A DNA stretch of 64,000 bases from Photobacterium profundum SS9 (GTDB lineage Bacteria; Pseudomonadota; Gammaproteobacteria; Enterobacterales; Vibrionaceae): contig NC_006370.1 in assembly GCF_000196255.1 (NCBI RefSeq), positions 2,369,411 to 2,433,410 of the forward strand, written 5' to 3'. The translations under genes were made by a program, and so were the position numbers. Positions 9,155 to 18,401 of this stretch are shown piece by piece (positions within the stretch are counted from its first letter, which is position 1; each line of letters begins with the position of its first letter). The notes beneath the pieces are model-generated. The model was not told the DNA's origin and did no database searches. It was given only the letters and a program-made list of their open reading frames with translations.

Positions 9155-10066
9155 ATGACTTTTCAACGTCACGAACAGCCGCAAGACATTATTCAGAAGC
9201 TAAACACCATTGGTTCAGCTCAACGAGAACGTTTGGCGTTTATTGATTTTGCACTGTATTTTCTTGGTGAAGTCACACGTAAAGATTTGATAGACCGATT
9301 TGCAGTGGGTCACGCAGCAACAACTCGTGATTTAGCCTTATATAAAGAAATTTTGCCAGACAATCTAAAGTTAGATATGCGGTCGAAGAAATACTATAAA
9401 CAAGATGCCTTCTCGCCAATGTTTACACTCGATCTAGAAAAAACGCTAGCAACAGTGTCTCTAGGTTATGGTGATGGATTTTCTGGCCATCAAGCATTTC
9501 CAATCAGCTGTGAATCACCTCAATTACTCACCCTACCCAAAACACCAATTATGGCTGTGTTATGTGAAGGGATTTATAGAAACAAATTAATTGAAGTAGA
9601 ATACATTTCAACTTCCAGTGGTAAATCGCGCCGTATTATCGCGCCACACAGTCTTGTTGATTCAGGAAACCGCTGGCATGTGCGTTCGTTTGATCGCAAA
9701 AATGATCGCTTTATGGATGTGGTATGTAATCGTGTTGTCAGTGCAAACATACTCATTGATGCACCACACAACCACGAGCTTATTACTGAAGATCGCCAGT
9801 GGCAAAAATTTATTGACCTAGAATTAACCCCCCACCCTGAGCAACAAAATCCTGAAGCTATCGAGCTAGATTATGAAATGGTGGATGGAAAAAGAGTCAT
9901 TGAAACTCGTGCAGCTTTAGCGGGTTATTTACTTCGTAAATGGGAAGTAGATTGCAGTAAAGATAGAAGTTTGCATAAAACCGTAGGATACCAGCTGGCA
10001 TTGGGAAATCATCAAGCCTTATACCAAGTCAATAGCGCAACATTGGCTCCAGGGTATACCGCCTAA
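9155..10066 (+). CDS. WYL-domain transcriptional regulator, BrxR/CapW-like
   Basis: A 303-residue protein with an N-terminal winged helix (about 20-95, including RKDLIDRFAVGHAATTRDLA), a central WYL domain (about 130-200; IEVEYISTSSGKSRRIIAPHSLVDSGNRWHVRSF region) and a C-terminal domain. This three-part layout matches BrxR/CapW regulators, which repress phage-defence genes and respond to nucleic-acid-like ligands. No defence operon is visible on either side, so its target is unknown or elsewhere. It could also regulate itself from the long upstream gap. Confidence 0.75.
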   Translation: MTFQRHEQPQDIIQKLNTIGSAQRERLAFIDFALYFLGEVTRKDLIDRFAVGHAATTRDLALYKEILPDNLKLDMRSKKYYKQDAFSPMFTLDLEKTLATVSLGYGDGFSGHQAFPISCESPQLLTLPKTPIMAVLCEGIYRNKLIEVEYISTSSGKSRRIIAPHSLVDSGNRWHVRSFDRKNDRFMDVVCNRVVSANILIDAPHNHELITEDRQWQKFIDLELTPHPEQQNPEAIELDYEMVDGKRVIETRAALAGYLLRKWEVDCSKDRSLHKTVGYQLALGNHQALYQVNSATLAPGYTA

Positions 10067-10103
10067 ATAAAGTCAGTTAATCAGCAAAAGAACAACCAAT
10101 ATA

Positions 10104-10132
10104 AATAAAAAAGCCGCTAATAAAAGCGGCTT
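10104..10132 (-). terminator. Terminator of the lipoprotein gene
   Basis: An 8-bp stem (10111-10118 with 10125-10132), loop AATAAA. The T tract is on the minus strand only, so it serves the minus-strand lipoprotein gene. Confidence 0.75.
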
Positions 10133-10146
10133 GTTATAACATTTAA

Positions 10147-10476
10147 TTATTTGGGTATGTTGAAATTTTTATCGTTTGAGCAAGTAAATGTATAATAATT
10201 ACTCCGCTCGGTGAACACAGCAAAACCTAGCCCTAAACAATAAGCACCGTTTAATTCATGCATATAAGCTAATGTATCTTGATTTTTCACCACAAAATAG
10301 CTGTCGTTTTCACAGATAACACGGATTTTACCATCATCACCTTGAGAAAATGCCTTAACCTTTGTACCGCATAAGGTATAGCTTACATCAACGTAATCAT
10401 CTGCTTGCTGATCAACCGACTTGGAACAACCTGTAAGTACGAATAGCGCAACAATAACACTGAGCAATGATTTCAC
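10147..10476 (-). CDS. Small predicted lipoprotein
   Basis: A 109-residue protein with a short signal peptide ending in the lipobox LTGC, so Cys17 would be lipidated and the mature protein anchored to a membrane. The mature part has four further Cys residues, which could form disulfides in the periplasm. The family is not recognised. It is monocistronic with a terminator directly after it. Confidence 0.7.
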   Translation of the reverse strand: MKSLLSVIVALFVLTGCSKSVDQQADDYVDVSYTLCGTKVKAFSQGDDGKIRVICENDSYFVVKNQDTLAYMHELNGAYCLGLGFAVFTERSNYYTFTCSNDKNFNIPK

Positions 10477-10627
10477 TGACCCTCTCCTAATTATCTAATA
10501 TCCCAAGTTACTTCAAGATGTAGGGTAATAAATTCCCACAGAACAAGCCTCTTAGGTATAAGTGTAATAGCAGAAAAAACTTTCGCAAAAAAATACTGTT
10601 TAACTTACCTTTTTATCACTTTTTTGC

Positions 10628-11116
10628 TTAACCATTCATCTTACGTTTTTCATCAATACGTCGACGATGCCAAATGGAATAATGGCGCAAACCAGCAGGA
10701 CCATGAGAGATAAAAACTGACATCACTAATATAGTGATAAAAAGCTCAGGCTTGTGTTGTGGTATTAGCCAAAAAGACGCTAACAAAAGTAGCTTAACAA
10801 AGGTAAGTACCCCTTTTAGCTGAATAAGCCACAATCGAGAACGCAAGATCTCCATTGACATCATGATCATACCTGTCGACATCGCAAGCATCCACCAGCC
10901 AACCCATAACGCTTTATCGACACCATATAGAATACCGCCACTAGAGGCTGCGATTCCTAAAATGTGTAATGCTCTTATCCCCGTTTTCCCTAAACGTTGG
11001 GTCCAAAAACGAGCTTCTGACATACCATGTTGTTCATCTTTTCGGTTACCTTTTCTATGGTCGTCAGACGATAACTTACTGTGGCGAGGTTCCTGCTTAT
11101 TATCTTTATTTGTCAT
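10628..11116 (-). CDS. Membrane protein of unknown function with charged N-terminus
   Basis: A 162-residue protein. Its first 40 residues are very hydrophilic (Lys, Asp, Arg, His) and are followed by about four transmembrane helices (near 48-66, 70-88, 100-117 and 122-140) and a basic C-terminal tail HRRRIDEKRKMNG. I recognise no family motif. It is co-directional with the lipoprotein and HAD genes but separated from both by more than 110 bases. Confidence 0.6.
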   Translation of the reverse strand: MTNKDNKQEPRHSKLSSDDHRKGNRKDEQHGMSEARFWTQRLGKTGIRALHILGIAASSGGILYGVDKALWVGWWMLAMSTGMIMMSMEILRSRLWLIQLKGVLTFVKLLLLASFWLIPQHKPELFITILVMSVFISHGPAGLRHYSIWHRRRIDEKRKMNG

Positions 11117-11232
11117 TGCATCATCATTGCTGGTTGTTGAGCGGTAAGAATAACGGATAGCGATAAAAGTTGCGAGTGACCTGTTGGATACAAGCTCGTT
11201 ATGTCGACTAGGCTACTTGTCTGTGAATGGCA

Positions 11233-11829
11233 TTATGCAGATTTAAACTCAGAAATCTGACCGTCAGTAACTAAATAGCAATCCATGCCTGCTGAAATAG
11301 CGGCAGATCGACCTAATTCTGTATCTTCAAAGACAATACAATCTTTGGGTTCGATTCCAATACGCTTGGCGGCTTCTAAAAATGTATCTGGATTGGGCTT
11401 ATGATTCTCAACATCATTAGAGGTAACCACGGCATCAAGGTAAGGCATTAAACCCGTTACTTCCAATAACTCATCAGCATGACGACGTTGGCACCCTGTA
11501 CCAATAGCAATCTTTTTAGATAATGCTTTTTGTTGCTTTAGCACGTTAAACGTTGCAGGAATGACATCTCCTTTGTGGGGAATATCATCAAAAACACGCA
11601 GCTTACTTTCGGCTAACAATACCGGGTCGCAGTCTAATTGGTATTTCTCATTAATTGCATACGCTGTTTTAATGGTTGGCATTCCGCCTAAGGTATAAAA
11701 CCACTCTCGATCAAATGGAATATCAAACGCTTCACATGTCTCTTGCCATGCATTTAAGTGTGCCGGCATTGAATCGACTAACGTGCCATCCATGTCGAAA
11801 ATAATGCCTTTGTATTTAGCTAAATCCAT
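11233..11829 (-). CDS. yqaB: HAD-family sugar phosphatase, YqaB-like
   Basis: A 198-residue beta-phosphoglucomutase-type HAD hydrolase. Motif I is DMDGTLVDS (nucleophile Asp12, acid/base Asp14); motif II is the GTG segment, followed by the HKPNPDTF lysine region and the FEDTELG aspartates. It resembles E. coli YqaB, a fructose-1-phosphate phosphatase. I place the start at Met7 of the longest frame because GAGGAG lies six bases before it. A link to the PTS transporter 8 kb away is possible but speculative. Confidence 0.82.
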   Translation of the reverse strand: MDLAKYKGIIFDMDGTLVDSMPAHLNAWQETCEAFDIPFDREWFYTLGGMPTIKTAYAINEKYQLDCDPVLLAESKLRVFDDIPHKGDVIPATFNVLKQQKALSKKIAIGTGCQRRHADELLEVTGLMPYLDAVVTSNDVENHKPNPDTFLEAAKRIGIEPKDCIVFEDTELGRSAAISAGMDCYLVTDGQISEFKSA

Positions 11830-11963
11830 TATGTACTCCTCAGCCATTTTGTTTATAGAAACACTTTTATATAAACACTATGCCTGACTTTGCCAACATA
11901 ACTCAATAAATGTGTTTAATGTTTTTTTTATCGGTTGGACTTAACCAGTACAGGTAATGTCAA

Positions 11964-12041
11964 TCACCAATTCGATTCTTGCCCCTTTACCGTATCGATA
12001 TACTCTTTTGTTAACTGATAACTGTAAAAATTAGGTTTCAT
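11964..12041 (-). pseudogene. N-terminal remnant of a second T6SS immunity gene
   Basis: Read on the minus strand, an ATG with an AGGGG ribosome site opens a 25-codon frame. Its first 19 codons match the start of the intact immunity gene (MKPNFYSYQLTKEFIDTVK) except for Phe to Tyr at residue 14. The similarity then stops and a TGA follows at 11964-11966. The DNA match covers about 60 bases. It lies just beyond the end of the intact immunity gene, so it looks like a decayed tandem copy, perhaps left by effector/immunity exchange. Confidence 0.7.
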
Positions 12042-12117
12042 TTCCCCTTCGCATACAATGTGAATACTATTGTTAATATTGCCCATAAAGGGAACGATGC
12101 TAGTTAGATTACGAGCA

Positions 12118-13014
12118 TTAATAATCTACCGTATCAGCTGTCATTTCTAGAGTTTGCCTATCAATGGTTACACGGTTAAGTGGTATACCCAACTCTCCCG
12201 CTTTAACATAAAGATTTACACTGTCTTCATGAGTTTCTGAAACAAAAAACTCAACATCATAACCGACTTTTTCATTGATAAAATCGATCACTTCTTGCAT
12301 CGAATCATCGTGGAAATATAAATTAACACTTGAAACAGTTTCATATATATATATGTGCTCTTTGTCATCTCTAAACACTTGATTTTTTACAACCACCTCA
12401 AGCTCATTGCTCTTTCTAATCTCATGAATATAAAGTATTGCATCATAAGGTATTATTTGATAGTAAATATCTTGTTTTACATTTGTTAGGTAAAAGCTCA
12501 TTAAGGCGAAGCCACCAGCGCCAACAAAAATAGCGGGGCCAAAAAATAAGGCTAATACTATACAGGTAATTGAACCCACCCATCCAACAACGCGACCTAG
12601 TTTAAATAGGAAATCAGGTTCATTTTTGTATCGTTTTGATGCTAGGGCCTTATCATCAAAGCGATAAAAAAAAAGAAATTCAGCAAACGTTACCCAGCCA
12701 ATAAACCCCATAAAAAGGGCGGGCATAAGAGATGCGAAATAATAAGCATCCCAGGCTGGAATAACATTGCCCCAATTATCTTTATATAAACCACCGACCC
12801 CATACATAAATAAGAACCCTAATAAACCTACTATGTGTTTCATGTATTTAGTTGGGCCGTAAAAGGGGGCATCCCAATTTAACGGGTTTTGTGATAATTC
12901 TATTTCATTAAATTGACCATCTTTTAATTCATCTGTCGCCGCGACGGTGGGGTTAGCCTTAACCGTATCGATGAACTCTTTTGTTAACTGATAGCTATAA
13001 AAATTTGGCTTCAT
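12118..13014 (-). CDS. Membrane immunity protein for the VasX-like effector (TsiV2 position)
   Basis: A 298-residue protein with three to four hydrophobic helices (about 55-75, 85-110 and 135-172) and soluble ends. I start it at MKPNF because AGGGGG lies just upstream; an upstream Met is in frame but has no such site. It begins nine bases after the effector stop, the place taken by TsiV2 after VasX in Vibrio cholerae. A membrane protein is what is expected to block a membrane-attacking toxin. The assignment rests on position and topology, not on a recognised immunity motif. Confidence 0.7.
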   Translation of the reverse strand: MKPNFYSYQLTKEFIDTVKANPTVAATDELKDGQFNEIELSQNPLNWDAPFYGPTKYMKHIVGLLGFLFMYGVGGLYKDNWGNVIPAWDAYYFASLMPALFMGFIGWVTFAEFLFFYRFDDKALASKRYKNEPDFLFKLGRVVGWVGSITCIVLALFFGPAIFVGAGGFALMSFYLTNVKQDIYYQIIPYDAILYIHEIRKSNELEVVVKNQVFRDDKEHIYIYETVSSVNLYFHDDSMQEVIDFINEKVGYDVEFFVSETHEDSVNLYVKAGELGIPLNRVTIDRQTLEMTADTVDY

Positions 13015-13022
13015 TATTCCCC

Positions 13023-16000
13023 CTAAATAAGTAAACATTGCTTAGCATCTGAAAAATACGTTTCTTCTATTGGCTTGCCATGTAAGTGTAAACAATAGTC
13101 TCTGCTGTTTTTTCCTTGAAGATCTTTAAGGTGTACTGCTTTTTGATCATCATAAAGCGGTGATATTCGAGTTTCTAGATCACCAAACATCGAATAATCA
13201 AATACATACCGATAGAATACTTCTTTGAATAATTGATTGTTTTCATTAGCAACAAAAAACAGACCGATTTCGATATCAATATTTTGATGTTCTTGTGAAA
13301 AGCCTGCTTGCAATGTATAAGTTGGTATGTACTTATCTACAATTATCGGATCTTTTACTCTTGTCCATATTCCATCGTCTGAATTTAAATTTATTGGTTC
13401 AATGAATTTAATATCTACATGGTCTGGCGTTATGTCATGGGATAATTCAAGTTTAAGCGTGAAGCCTGTTGTTCGCGTATTTACAGCAGGGTAATCTTTT
13501 CCAGACTCTATTCTTTTAATGCTCTTTTTTACGGTTAATTTTGGTTGTAGCGAAATGGTATACAGTGCCAACAGTGCATTAATAACCCCTTCTGAGCTAT
13601 CTATAGTCCAAGATTTATTGGGTATATTTCCCCACGGGGTTTGCTGTAACCATTTTTGATAATCATCTTTTTTTAATGCATTTAGCACGATTGTCGTAAT
13701 TATGTAAACCACGCCAACCACGGCACCGGCAATTATAATACCGATTAGTGCAAAAATACCAATAATAGCAGATGCTGGGAATAGTGTTGCACCAAGATGA
13801 ATGGCTGAAATGAACCCCATACCACCTAAACTGCCTAACTTTGCAAGCTGAAGCCATTTCTCGATACCTGTTGCTTTTTTTATATCATAGTAGGTGTAAT
13901 ACATTTCACTGCCTACTGCCAATAAACTTAATATTGATACTGCTCGGGTAATTTTTAAGAATTTGTTTATATTTTTGGCATTCTTTAAATTATTTTCAGC
14001 ATTTAAATTAGAAGTGCCTTTAATCGCACTGGTAATGGATTGTTTGTAAAATTCACGTTCGACCCCATTTGTTACACTGCTCCACGCTTTCGCCTGAAAT
14101 ATTGCCCCGAATGCACTTAGGGTATAACCCATTTTTTGTAATACTTCGACACGTTCACGATCAGAGACTACGCGCTTCGCTTGCATTGCACCAAATGCCA
14201 ACCTAAAGTCGTTAACATTCAATAAAAATACAATAAATCCGAAACCGCCAAGTTTATTATATGAACTAGAGGTTATTTCCATCCCCATTTTAATGCGAGT
14301 TTGTATGCCTTTACGGAAATCCTTCGCCAAATCATTAACATTCCCCTTAGCAACAACGAGTGCCGAAGGATTGTCATAATAAATATCATCTAAGTCAGAC
14401 AATTTTACCTGCGCTTCGCGCTGCAGAACTGACATTTTTTTCTTTTGGCTTTTTATTCGCTCACTATCTCGTTCATCAATACCTGCAATTGAAACATTGT
14501 GCTTTCTTGATGCTTTTAGATGGCGAAGTTCTTGCTCTATCCACCTCAATTCTTGGGAAGCATTATTATAACGGGCTCTCCATTTCTGAACATCTGCTTT
14601 ATAGTTATCTGCAATACGAATAGATGCATTGAGCGCAATCTTCTCGGCAACGATATTGAAGTGCAAAAAGTTATGATTATTGGTTAATACCAGCAGCGAC
14701 GCACTTTTATGTGCAATGCTAGAGACCGCAGCATCTGAAGCAACTTGTATCGAACCGCTGAAAGCCGTTAATACGTTTTGTAATGGCGCCGTTAATGCTT
14801 TAAAAAAGGGAGAATCTTTAATGAGTTCTGTCGATAACAGGGAATCTAGCTCATTAGCACGGTTTGCAACATCATCATAATCGTTCCCTGTTAGATAGTT
14901 TGTTGGTTCTGGTAATTTTTCTTGTATTGCGTCGTAAAGTTCTTTGCTGTAGCCAGACAAATATAATGGTATTAGTGTGCTTGGCGAATCAAACTCATTT
15001 TTCATCCATTGAACAGCGTTATCGTCTAAGGCTTTACTCATAGATTCCATAAGAAAGTAATGCACTTCACTTAAAAAATCTTGTCCTTCACGGGTTTCAC
15101 TATCAACAAAACCACGTTCGGGCTCCCAGCCAAATGCTCGGCAAGCGGCTTGCAGTTGAGAACGGTATCGGTGCACTCGTCTTAATTGTGCTTCGAGAAT
15201 AGGCCTTTCGTTTTGAGCAAACTCTTCTATATCTGCTTTTAGGGCATTGTCATCAATTTCATCTCGCCATTTTTCTGTCTCTTGCCAACGTGTAAAATAC
15301 GCATCATCACTTGGCTCAATATCGCTATAATGCTGCTTAAATTTTTCAGAGATTGCCTTAAATTCACGCCTTGAACGGTCAAAATTAGTCGAATGGATAT
15401 GCTCACTGCTTGGGCCACTTTTTTGGAGTAATGCATGGTGCTTTTGTATATCTGCTTTCGTATCGTAGTAATTAGCTAAGTCTTGATAATATTGTTTTTG
15501 CTCGGCAAGTGTCTTAACGGATTCTGGGTGTTGTAGGTGTACAGGCGTATTTAATCCTGTTACTTGCGCCGTTGCTTCTAACAGTGCGTGTTTATGCCCT
15601 TTTTCTTCATTAAGAGACTCAAGCAGTAATACTTCACGGCTTAACGCTAAGCTTAAATCTTGTAAGTCTGTATAGGGATCGTCAAGGGCAACAAAAAATG
15701 CTGATTTAACGTCATTCATCGCACCTGTTACTGCTCCTTTTGATAGCACGGGTTTGATTTCGAGATCGATCCCGTCATCTTCTGTATTTTTTGATTGAGC
15801 GGTTTGAGCCATATACCCCTCGAATAATATTTCATCCGAAGCGCTATGGCTAATATCTGCGACTGCATCTGCTATCTTCTCTGCTTGCCCTGCATGGCTG
15901 GCCTGAAGTGTACGACAATATTGATTCAGTGAGACTCGCCTCATCCAACTTTTACTGTTCGATTTGTTTTCAAGCACAAAGTTAAATAACCGCCAACTCC

Positions 16001-16433
16001 ATCGCTCTTTTGACCATGCAAGGTAAAGGGTATTATTCTGATTGTAGGTAAGAAATGGATTTTGGTTACCGGGTGAGCCACGGTCCGTTTTACCTTGCTC
16101 TTTTACCCATGAATTAAGATCATACTTAATAAATTCACTGCCATTTACCTCGTACTCATGAAAGGTTTGATCATAATCGGCAATAACATACAGCCAGCCA
16201 TCCCTTAGCTGGCGTAGGGTATAGTCCGATTCGATTAAGCTTCCTTGAAAAATAGCATTACCTTGCCATTGTTCAGGTAAGCCAAACGTTCCTAAACCTT
16301 CATCATCTTCTTGATCAATCGCATAACGCACAGGCACAATATCGATGCCAAGCGCTTGCATGGGGCACTGGCCAGAAGGTGCACCCGCTTCGTCTTGAGA
16401 TTGTTTTGATGCGTCGACATTAGCGTTAGCCAT
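13023..16433 (-). CDS. VasX-like T6SS membrane-disrupting effector with MIX motif
   Basis: A 1136-residue toxin candidate. The N-terminus (ALGIDIVPVRYAI, about 27-39) is typical of VasX-type effectors, and LRDGWLYVI (76-84) fits the MIX consensus hRxGhhYhh that marks T6SS cargo. A long helical, charged middle follows (Lys/Glu-rich, coiled-coil-like, about 600-700). Hydrophobic segments near 730-745, 830-850 and 864-914 fit a colicin-like pore-forming part, and a beta-rich tail ends the chain. It overlaps the adaptor gene by 8 bases. Injection into the membranes of rival cells is inferred from VasX. Confidence 0.85.
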   Translation of the reverse strand: MANANVDASKQSQDEAGAPSGQCPMQALGIDIVPVRYAIDQEDDEGLGTFGLPEQWQGNAIFQGSLIESDYTLRQLRDGWLYVIADYDQTFHEYEVNGSEFIKYDLNSWVKEQGKTDRGSPGNQNPFLTYNQNNTLYLAWSKERWSWRLFNFVLENKSNSKSWMRRVSLNQYCRTLQASHAGQAEKIADAVADISHSASDEILFEGYMAQTAQSKNTEDDGIDLEIKPVLSKGAVTGAMNDVKSAFFVALDDPYTDLQDLSLALSREVLLLESLNEEKGHKHALLEATAQVTGLNTPVHLQHPESVKTLAEQKQYYQDLANYYDTKADIQKHHALLQKSGPSSEHIHSTNFDRSRREFKAISEKFKQHYSDIEPSDDAYFTRWQETEKWRDEIDDNALKADIEEFAQNERPILEAQLRRVHRYRSQLQAACRAFGWEPERGFVDSETREGQDFLSEVHYFLMESMSKALDDNAVQWMKNEFDSPSTLIPLYLSGYSKELYDAIQEKLPEPTNYLTGNDYDDVANRANELDSLLSTELIKDSPFFKALTAPLQNVLTAFSGSIQVASDAAVSSIAHKSASLLVLTNNHNFLHFNIVAEKIALNASIRIADNYKADVQKWRARYNNASQELRWIEQELRHLKASRKHNVSIAGIDERDSERIKSQKKKMSVLQREAQVKLSDLDDIYYDNPSALVVAKGNVNDLAKDFRKGIQTRIKMGMEITSSSYNKLGGFGFIVFLLNVNDFRLAFGAMQAKRVVSDRERVEVLQKMGYTLSAFGAIFQAKAWSSVTNGVEREFYKQSITSAIKGTSNLNAENNLKNAKNINKFLKITRAVSILSLLAVGSEMYYTYYDIKKATGIEKWLQLAKLGSLGGMGFISAIHLGATLFPASAIIGIFALIGIIIAGAVVGVVYIITTIVLNALKKDDYQKWLQQTPWGNIPNKSWTIDSSEGVINALLALYTISLQPKLTVKKSIKRIESGKDYPAVNTRTTGFTLKLELSHDITPDHVDIKFIEPINLNSDDGIWTRVKDPIIVDKYIPTYTLQAGFSQEHQNIDIEIGLFFVANENNQLFKEVFYRYVFDYSMFGDLETRISPLYDDQKAVHLKDLQGKNSRDYCLHLHGKPIEETYFSDAKQCLLI

Positions 16434-17304
16434 TTTGGGTTCCTTGATGATATTGATAGGCTATTTCTGCGGCTTTCTCTGCCCTTTGTTCGGATGTTAA
16501 TAGGCTTGTTTTTATCAGTAATTCATGAATATCTTGATAGTGTGGGTTCTTAATGACGCTTTCACCCAAATAGCCCAACACATTGGTAAAAAAGAAAATA
16601 GCGCGCTCTGAAACAAATCCAAGTTGTTTAGCTAGCTTTATAACGTCATGGGTTAGCGTTCGGTTTTTATCTTCATACCACTCGGGAAAGTGAGTATTAA
16701 TATGAAGATCTAACTTGTCAGTAAACGTCACCATCGTAACATCAGATAAGATCACTATATCTTGGTCTGTTAGGCAGTACGGGGGCTGTAAGCTTTGCGT
16801 TTTTTTTACTTTCAAGGATGTAAAGTTGATAGATATCCAGCGGCTTTTTTTATAAAACCACGCGGTATTTAAAGGCTCAGCAAGGTTATTCTGCCCAAGC
16901 TTGTAATGTGATTGAAGGAGAGCCATGGCGATTCTTGGATCATGAAAGCGAAAAATATATTCGCCACCGTTGGGGTGTTTTACAAATAGTAATGAGTGAA
17001 AGTGTTGTACGATATCCGCATGCCCATTGTTTGAACTAAACAACCAAGCTGCATTGTCGAAATATTGGTTTTCTAAGGCCCAGTTAATTAATGGTACTTT
17101 GTCGTCTGAAAAGAGTTCAACGATCCAAGGCGAAATGGCATCGAGGTGATCTAATGTTGTGCTTTTATACAAGGAAGTTGCTTTTAAATGACAGCCCAAT
17201 GCATCGATGTGGATACGCAAGTTCTCGATGAGATTACCATCCAAAATAATATAAAGATGTTCGGGTTCAGTGAGTGCCAAAAATTTAAAACTATCCGCCG
17301 TCAT
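16426..17304 (-). CDS. DUF4123 T6SS adaptor/chaperone (VasW/Tap type)
   Basis: A 292-residue protein of the DUF4123 family, which loads a cognate effector onto a PAAR/VgrG tip. Family features visible are the N-terminal EPEHLYIILDGNL and WIVEL segments and the central RFHDPRIAMALL stretch. I start it at MTADSF, which overlaps the end of the PAAR gene by 14 bases; the longer frame would run deep into that gene. It ends overlapping the effector start by 8 bases, so translation of PAAR, adaptor and effector is probably coupled. V. cholerae vasW holds the same place before vasX. Confidence 0.82.
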   Translation of the reverse strand: MTADSFKFLALTEPEHLYIILDGNLIENLRIHIDALGCHLKATSLYKSTTLDHLDAISPWIVELFSDDKVPLINWALENQYFDNAAWLFSSNNGHADIVQHFHSLLFVKHPNGGEYIFRFHDPRIAMALLQSHYKLGQNNLAEPLNTAWFYKKSRWISINFTSLKVKKTQSLQPPYCLTDQDIVILSDVTMVTFTDKLDLHINTHFPEWYEDKNRTLTHDVIKLAKQLGFVSERAIFFFTNVLGYLGESVIKNPHYQDIHELLIKTSLLTSEQRAEKAAEIAYQYHQGTQNG

Positions 17305-17809
17305 TTTCAACCTCTTCACAAACCTGACAGATCCCTTGCGCTCTCTCGGCTGCATTTTGCAATGCTGCCATTTGCTGTGCAATAACCACTGGGGTAGTTG
17401 ATGTGCGACTATCTGAGCTATTTGAACTTTCCTCTCCTTCAGAACTCCCTCCTTCAGACCTCCCTCTTTCAGATTTCCTTCTTTCAGAACTCGTAATTGC
17501 GGGTGGCACTACTATTCCAGCATCGCCTATCAGCACACTACCATCTCCAGAAATGATCACTCCGCTGTGTGAACTTTTATCTCCCATTCGAGCCGCGGGC
17601 TTGCCATTAATGAAAACCGATGCCGATCCTTTGGCGATGGAGTCTGGCGGGCCGATACAAACCATTTTGTCGCCAACTCTGGCTGCGGGCAGACCACCAA
17701 TAAATACGTTGGGCGAGCCAGCGGCAATAGGCCCCCCAACGTGCGGGATTTTCCCTGTTCTGTCTGGGCAGAAGTGGTTATCACTGATTCTTGCAGCTGG
17801 CTTACCCAT
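17291..17809 (-). CDS. PAAR-domain T6SS spike-tip protein with repeat linker
   Basis: A 172-residue protein. Residues 1-95 form the PAAR cone that sharpens the VgrG spike: it opens MGKPAARISD and repeats the GKPAARxGD / GLPAARVGD pattern. Residues from about 107 to 135 are a Ser/Glu/Arg low-complexity linker coded by 15-bp tandem repeats. A short C-terminal segment (about 140-172) carries CQVC, which could be the docking end for the adaptor or effector. It is the first gene of the effector operon. No VgrG or other T6SS gene is in this window. Confidence 0.88.
   Translation of the reverse strand: MGKPAARISDNHFCPDRTGKIPHVGGPIAAGSPNVFIGGLPAARVGDKMVCIGPPDSIAKGSASVFINGKPAARMGDKSSHSGVIISGDGSVLIGDAGIVVPPAITSSERRKSERGRSEGGSSEGEESSNSSDSRTSTTPVVIAQQMAALQNAAERAQGICQVCEEVENDGG
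17432..17491 (-). repeat. Four 15-bp in-frame repeats in the PAAR linker
   Basis: Units at 17432-17446, 17447-17461, 17462-17476 and 17477-17491 share the pattern CYYTCYTTCAGAnYT. On the coding strand each adds five residues of the type S-E-R/G-R/G-S. Gain or loss of units would change linker length without shifting frame. Confidence 0.75.
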
Positions 17810-18401
17810 AACTTCCTTCGTCTATAATGCGGAAAATGACGGTTGCGGTGAATATGTCGATTCAATCAATGGCATTTTTTAATGCATGGTAGGCATTATG
17901 GTATTGCGAGTTTGGGATGGTCGCATCTGGCTTTTTCAACTTCAGGGTGTACAACAAATAAATAGTTGTAACGATGTAACTAACAGGATTATTGATTGGA
18001 AAATAAACCATTTCAATAAAGACACTACAATGTGCGCCCCCTCATGCATTATGTTACACAGTAAATAAATATTCACTTTTCAATAATTCACACAAACCAT
18101 GTATGAAAACTTTATTGTTATTATTCTGCTAGTTATAAATATTGATAATCCGTACTCCTTTTCTAAAAAAGGCTTATTAAATGCATGTTTTTTCTTACTG
18201 TAAATCACTGCCTCATCTTCCATTAACAATATAAAGTATAAATAACGCCCAAACAGCAGATCAAACCAGTAGATAACACCAAGAAATCGAACAACACAGA
18301 AGCAATAATTTAACAAAATGGATTTTTTATACATTTTTCTTGCATAACAATCCGCCATGGGTAGTATAAGACCCCAGTGACGATTAATGCAGTAAGTCAG
18401 C
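17810..18401. other. Divergent promoter region between T6SS operon and arginine transporter
   Basis: No convincing gene is seen in about 590 bases. A small inverted repeat GCATT-TTTT-AATGC lies at 17872-17885. For the artP side, a candidate promoter is TTGCAT (18340-18345) with TAGTAT (18362-18367) at 16-base spacing. A minus-strand frame at 18080-18403 was judged spurious. No clear ArgR box was found, though TATGCAA/TGTATAA-like half sites occur on the minus strand at about 18325-18347. Confidence 0.4.

Noticed and set aside
17403..17882. 159-codon plus-strand frame opposite the PAAR gene
   Set aside because: It is antisense to a well-supported PAAR domain and is open only because of that gene's composition and repeats.
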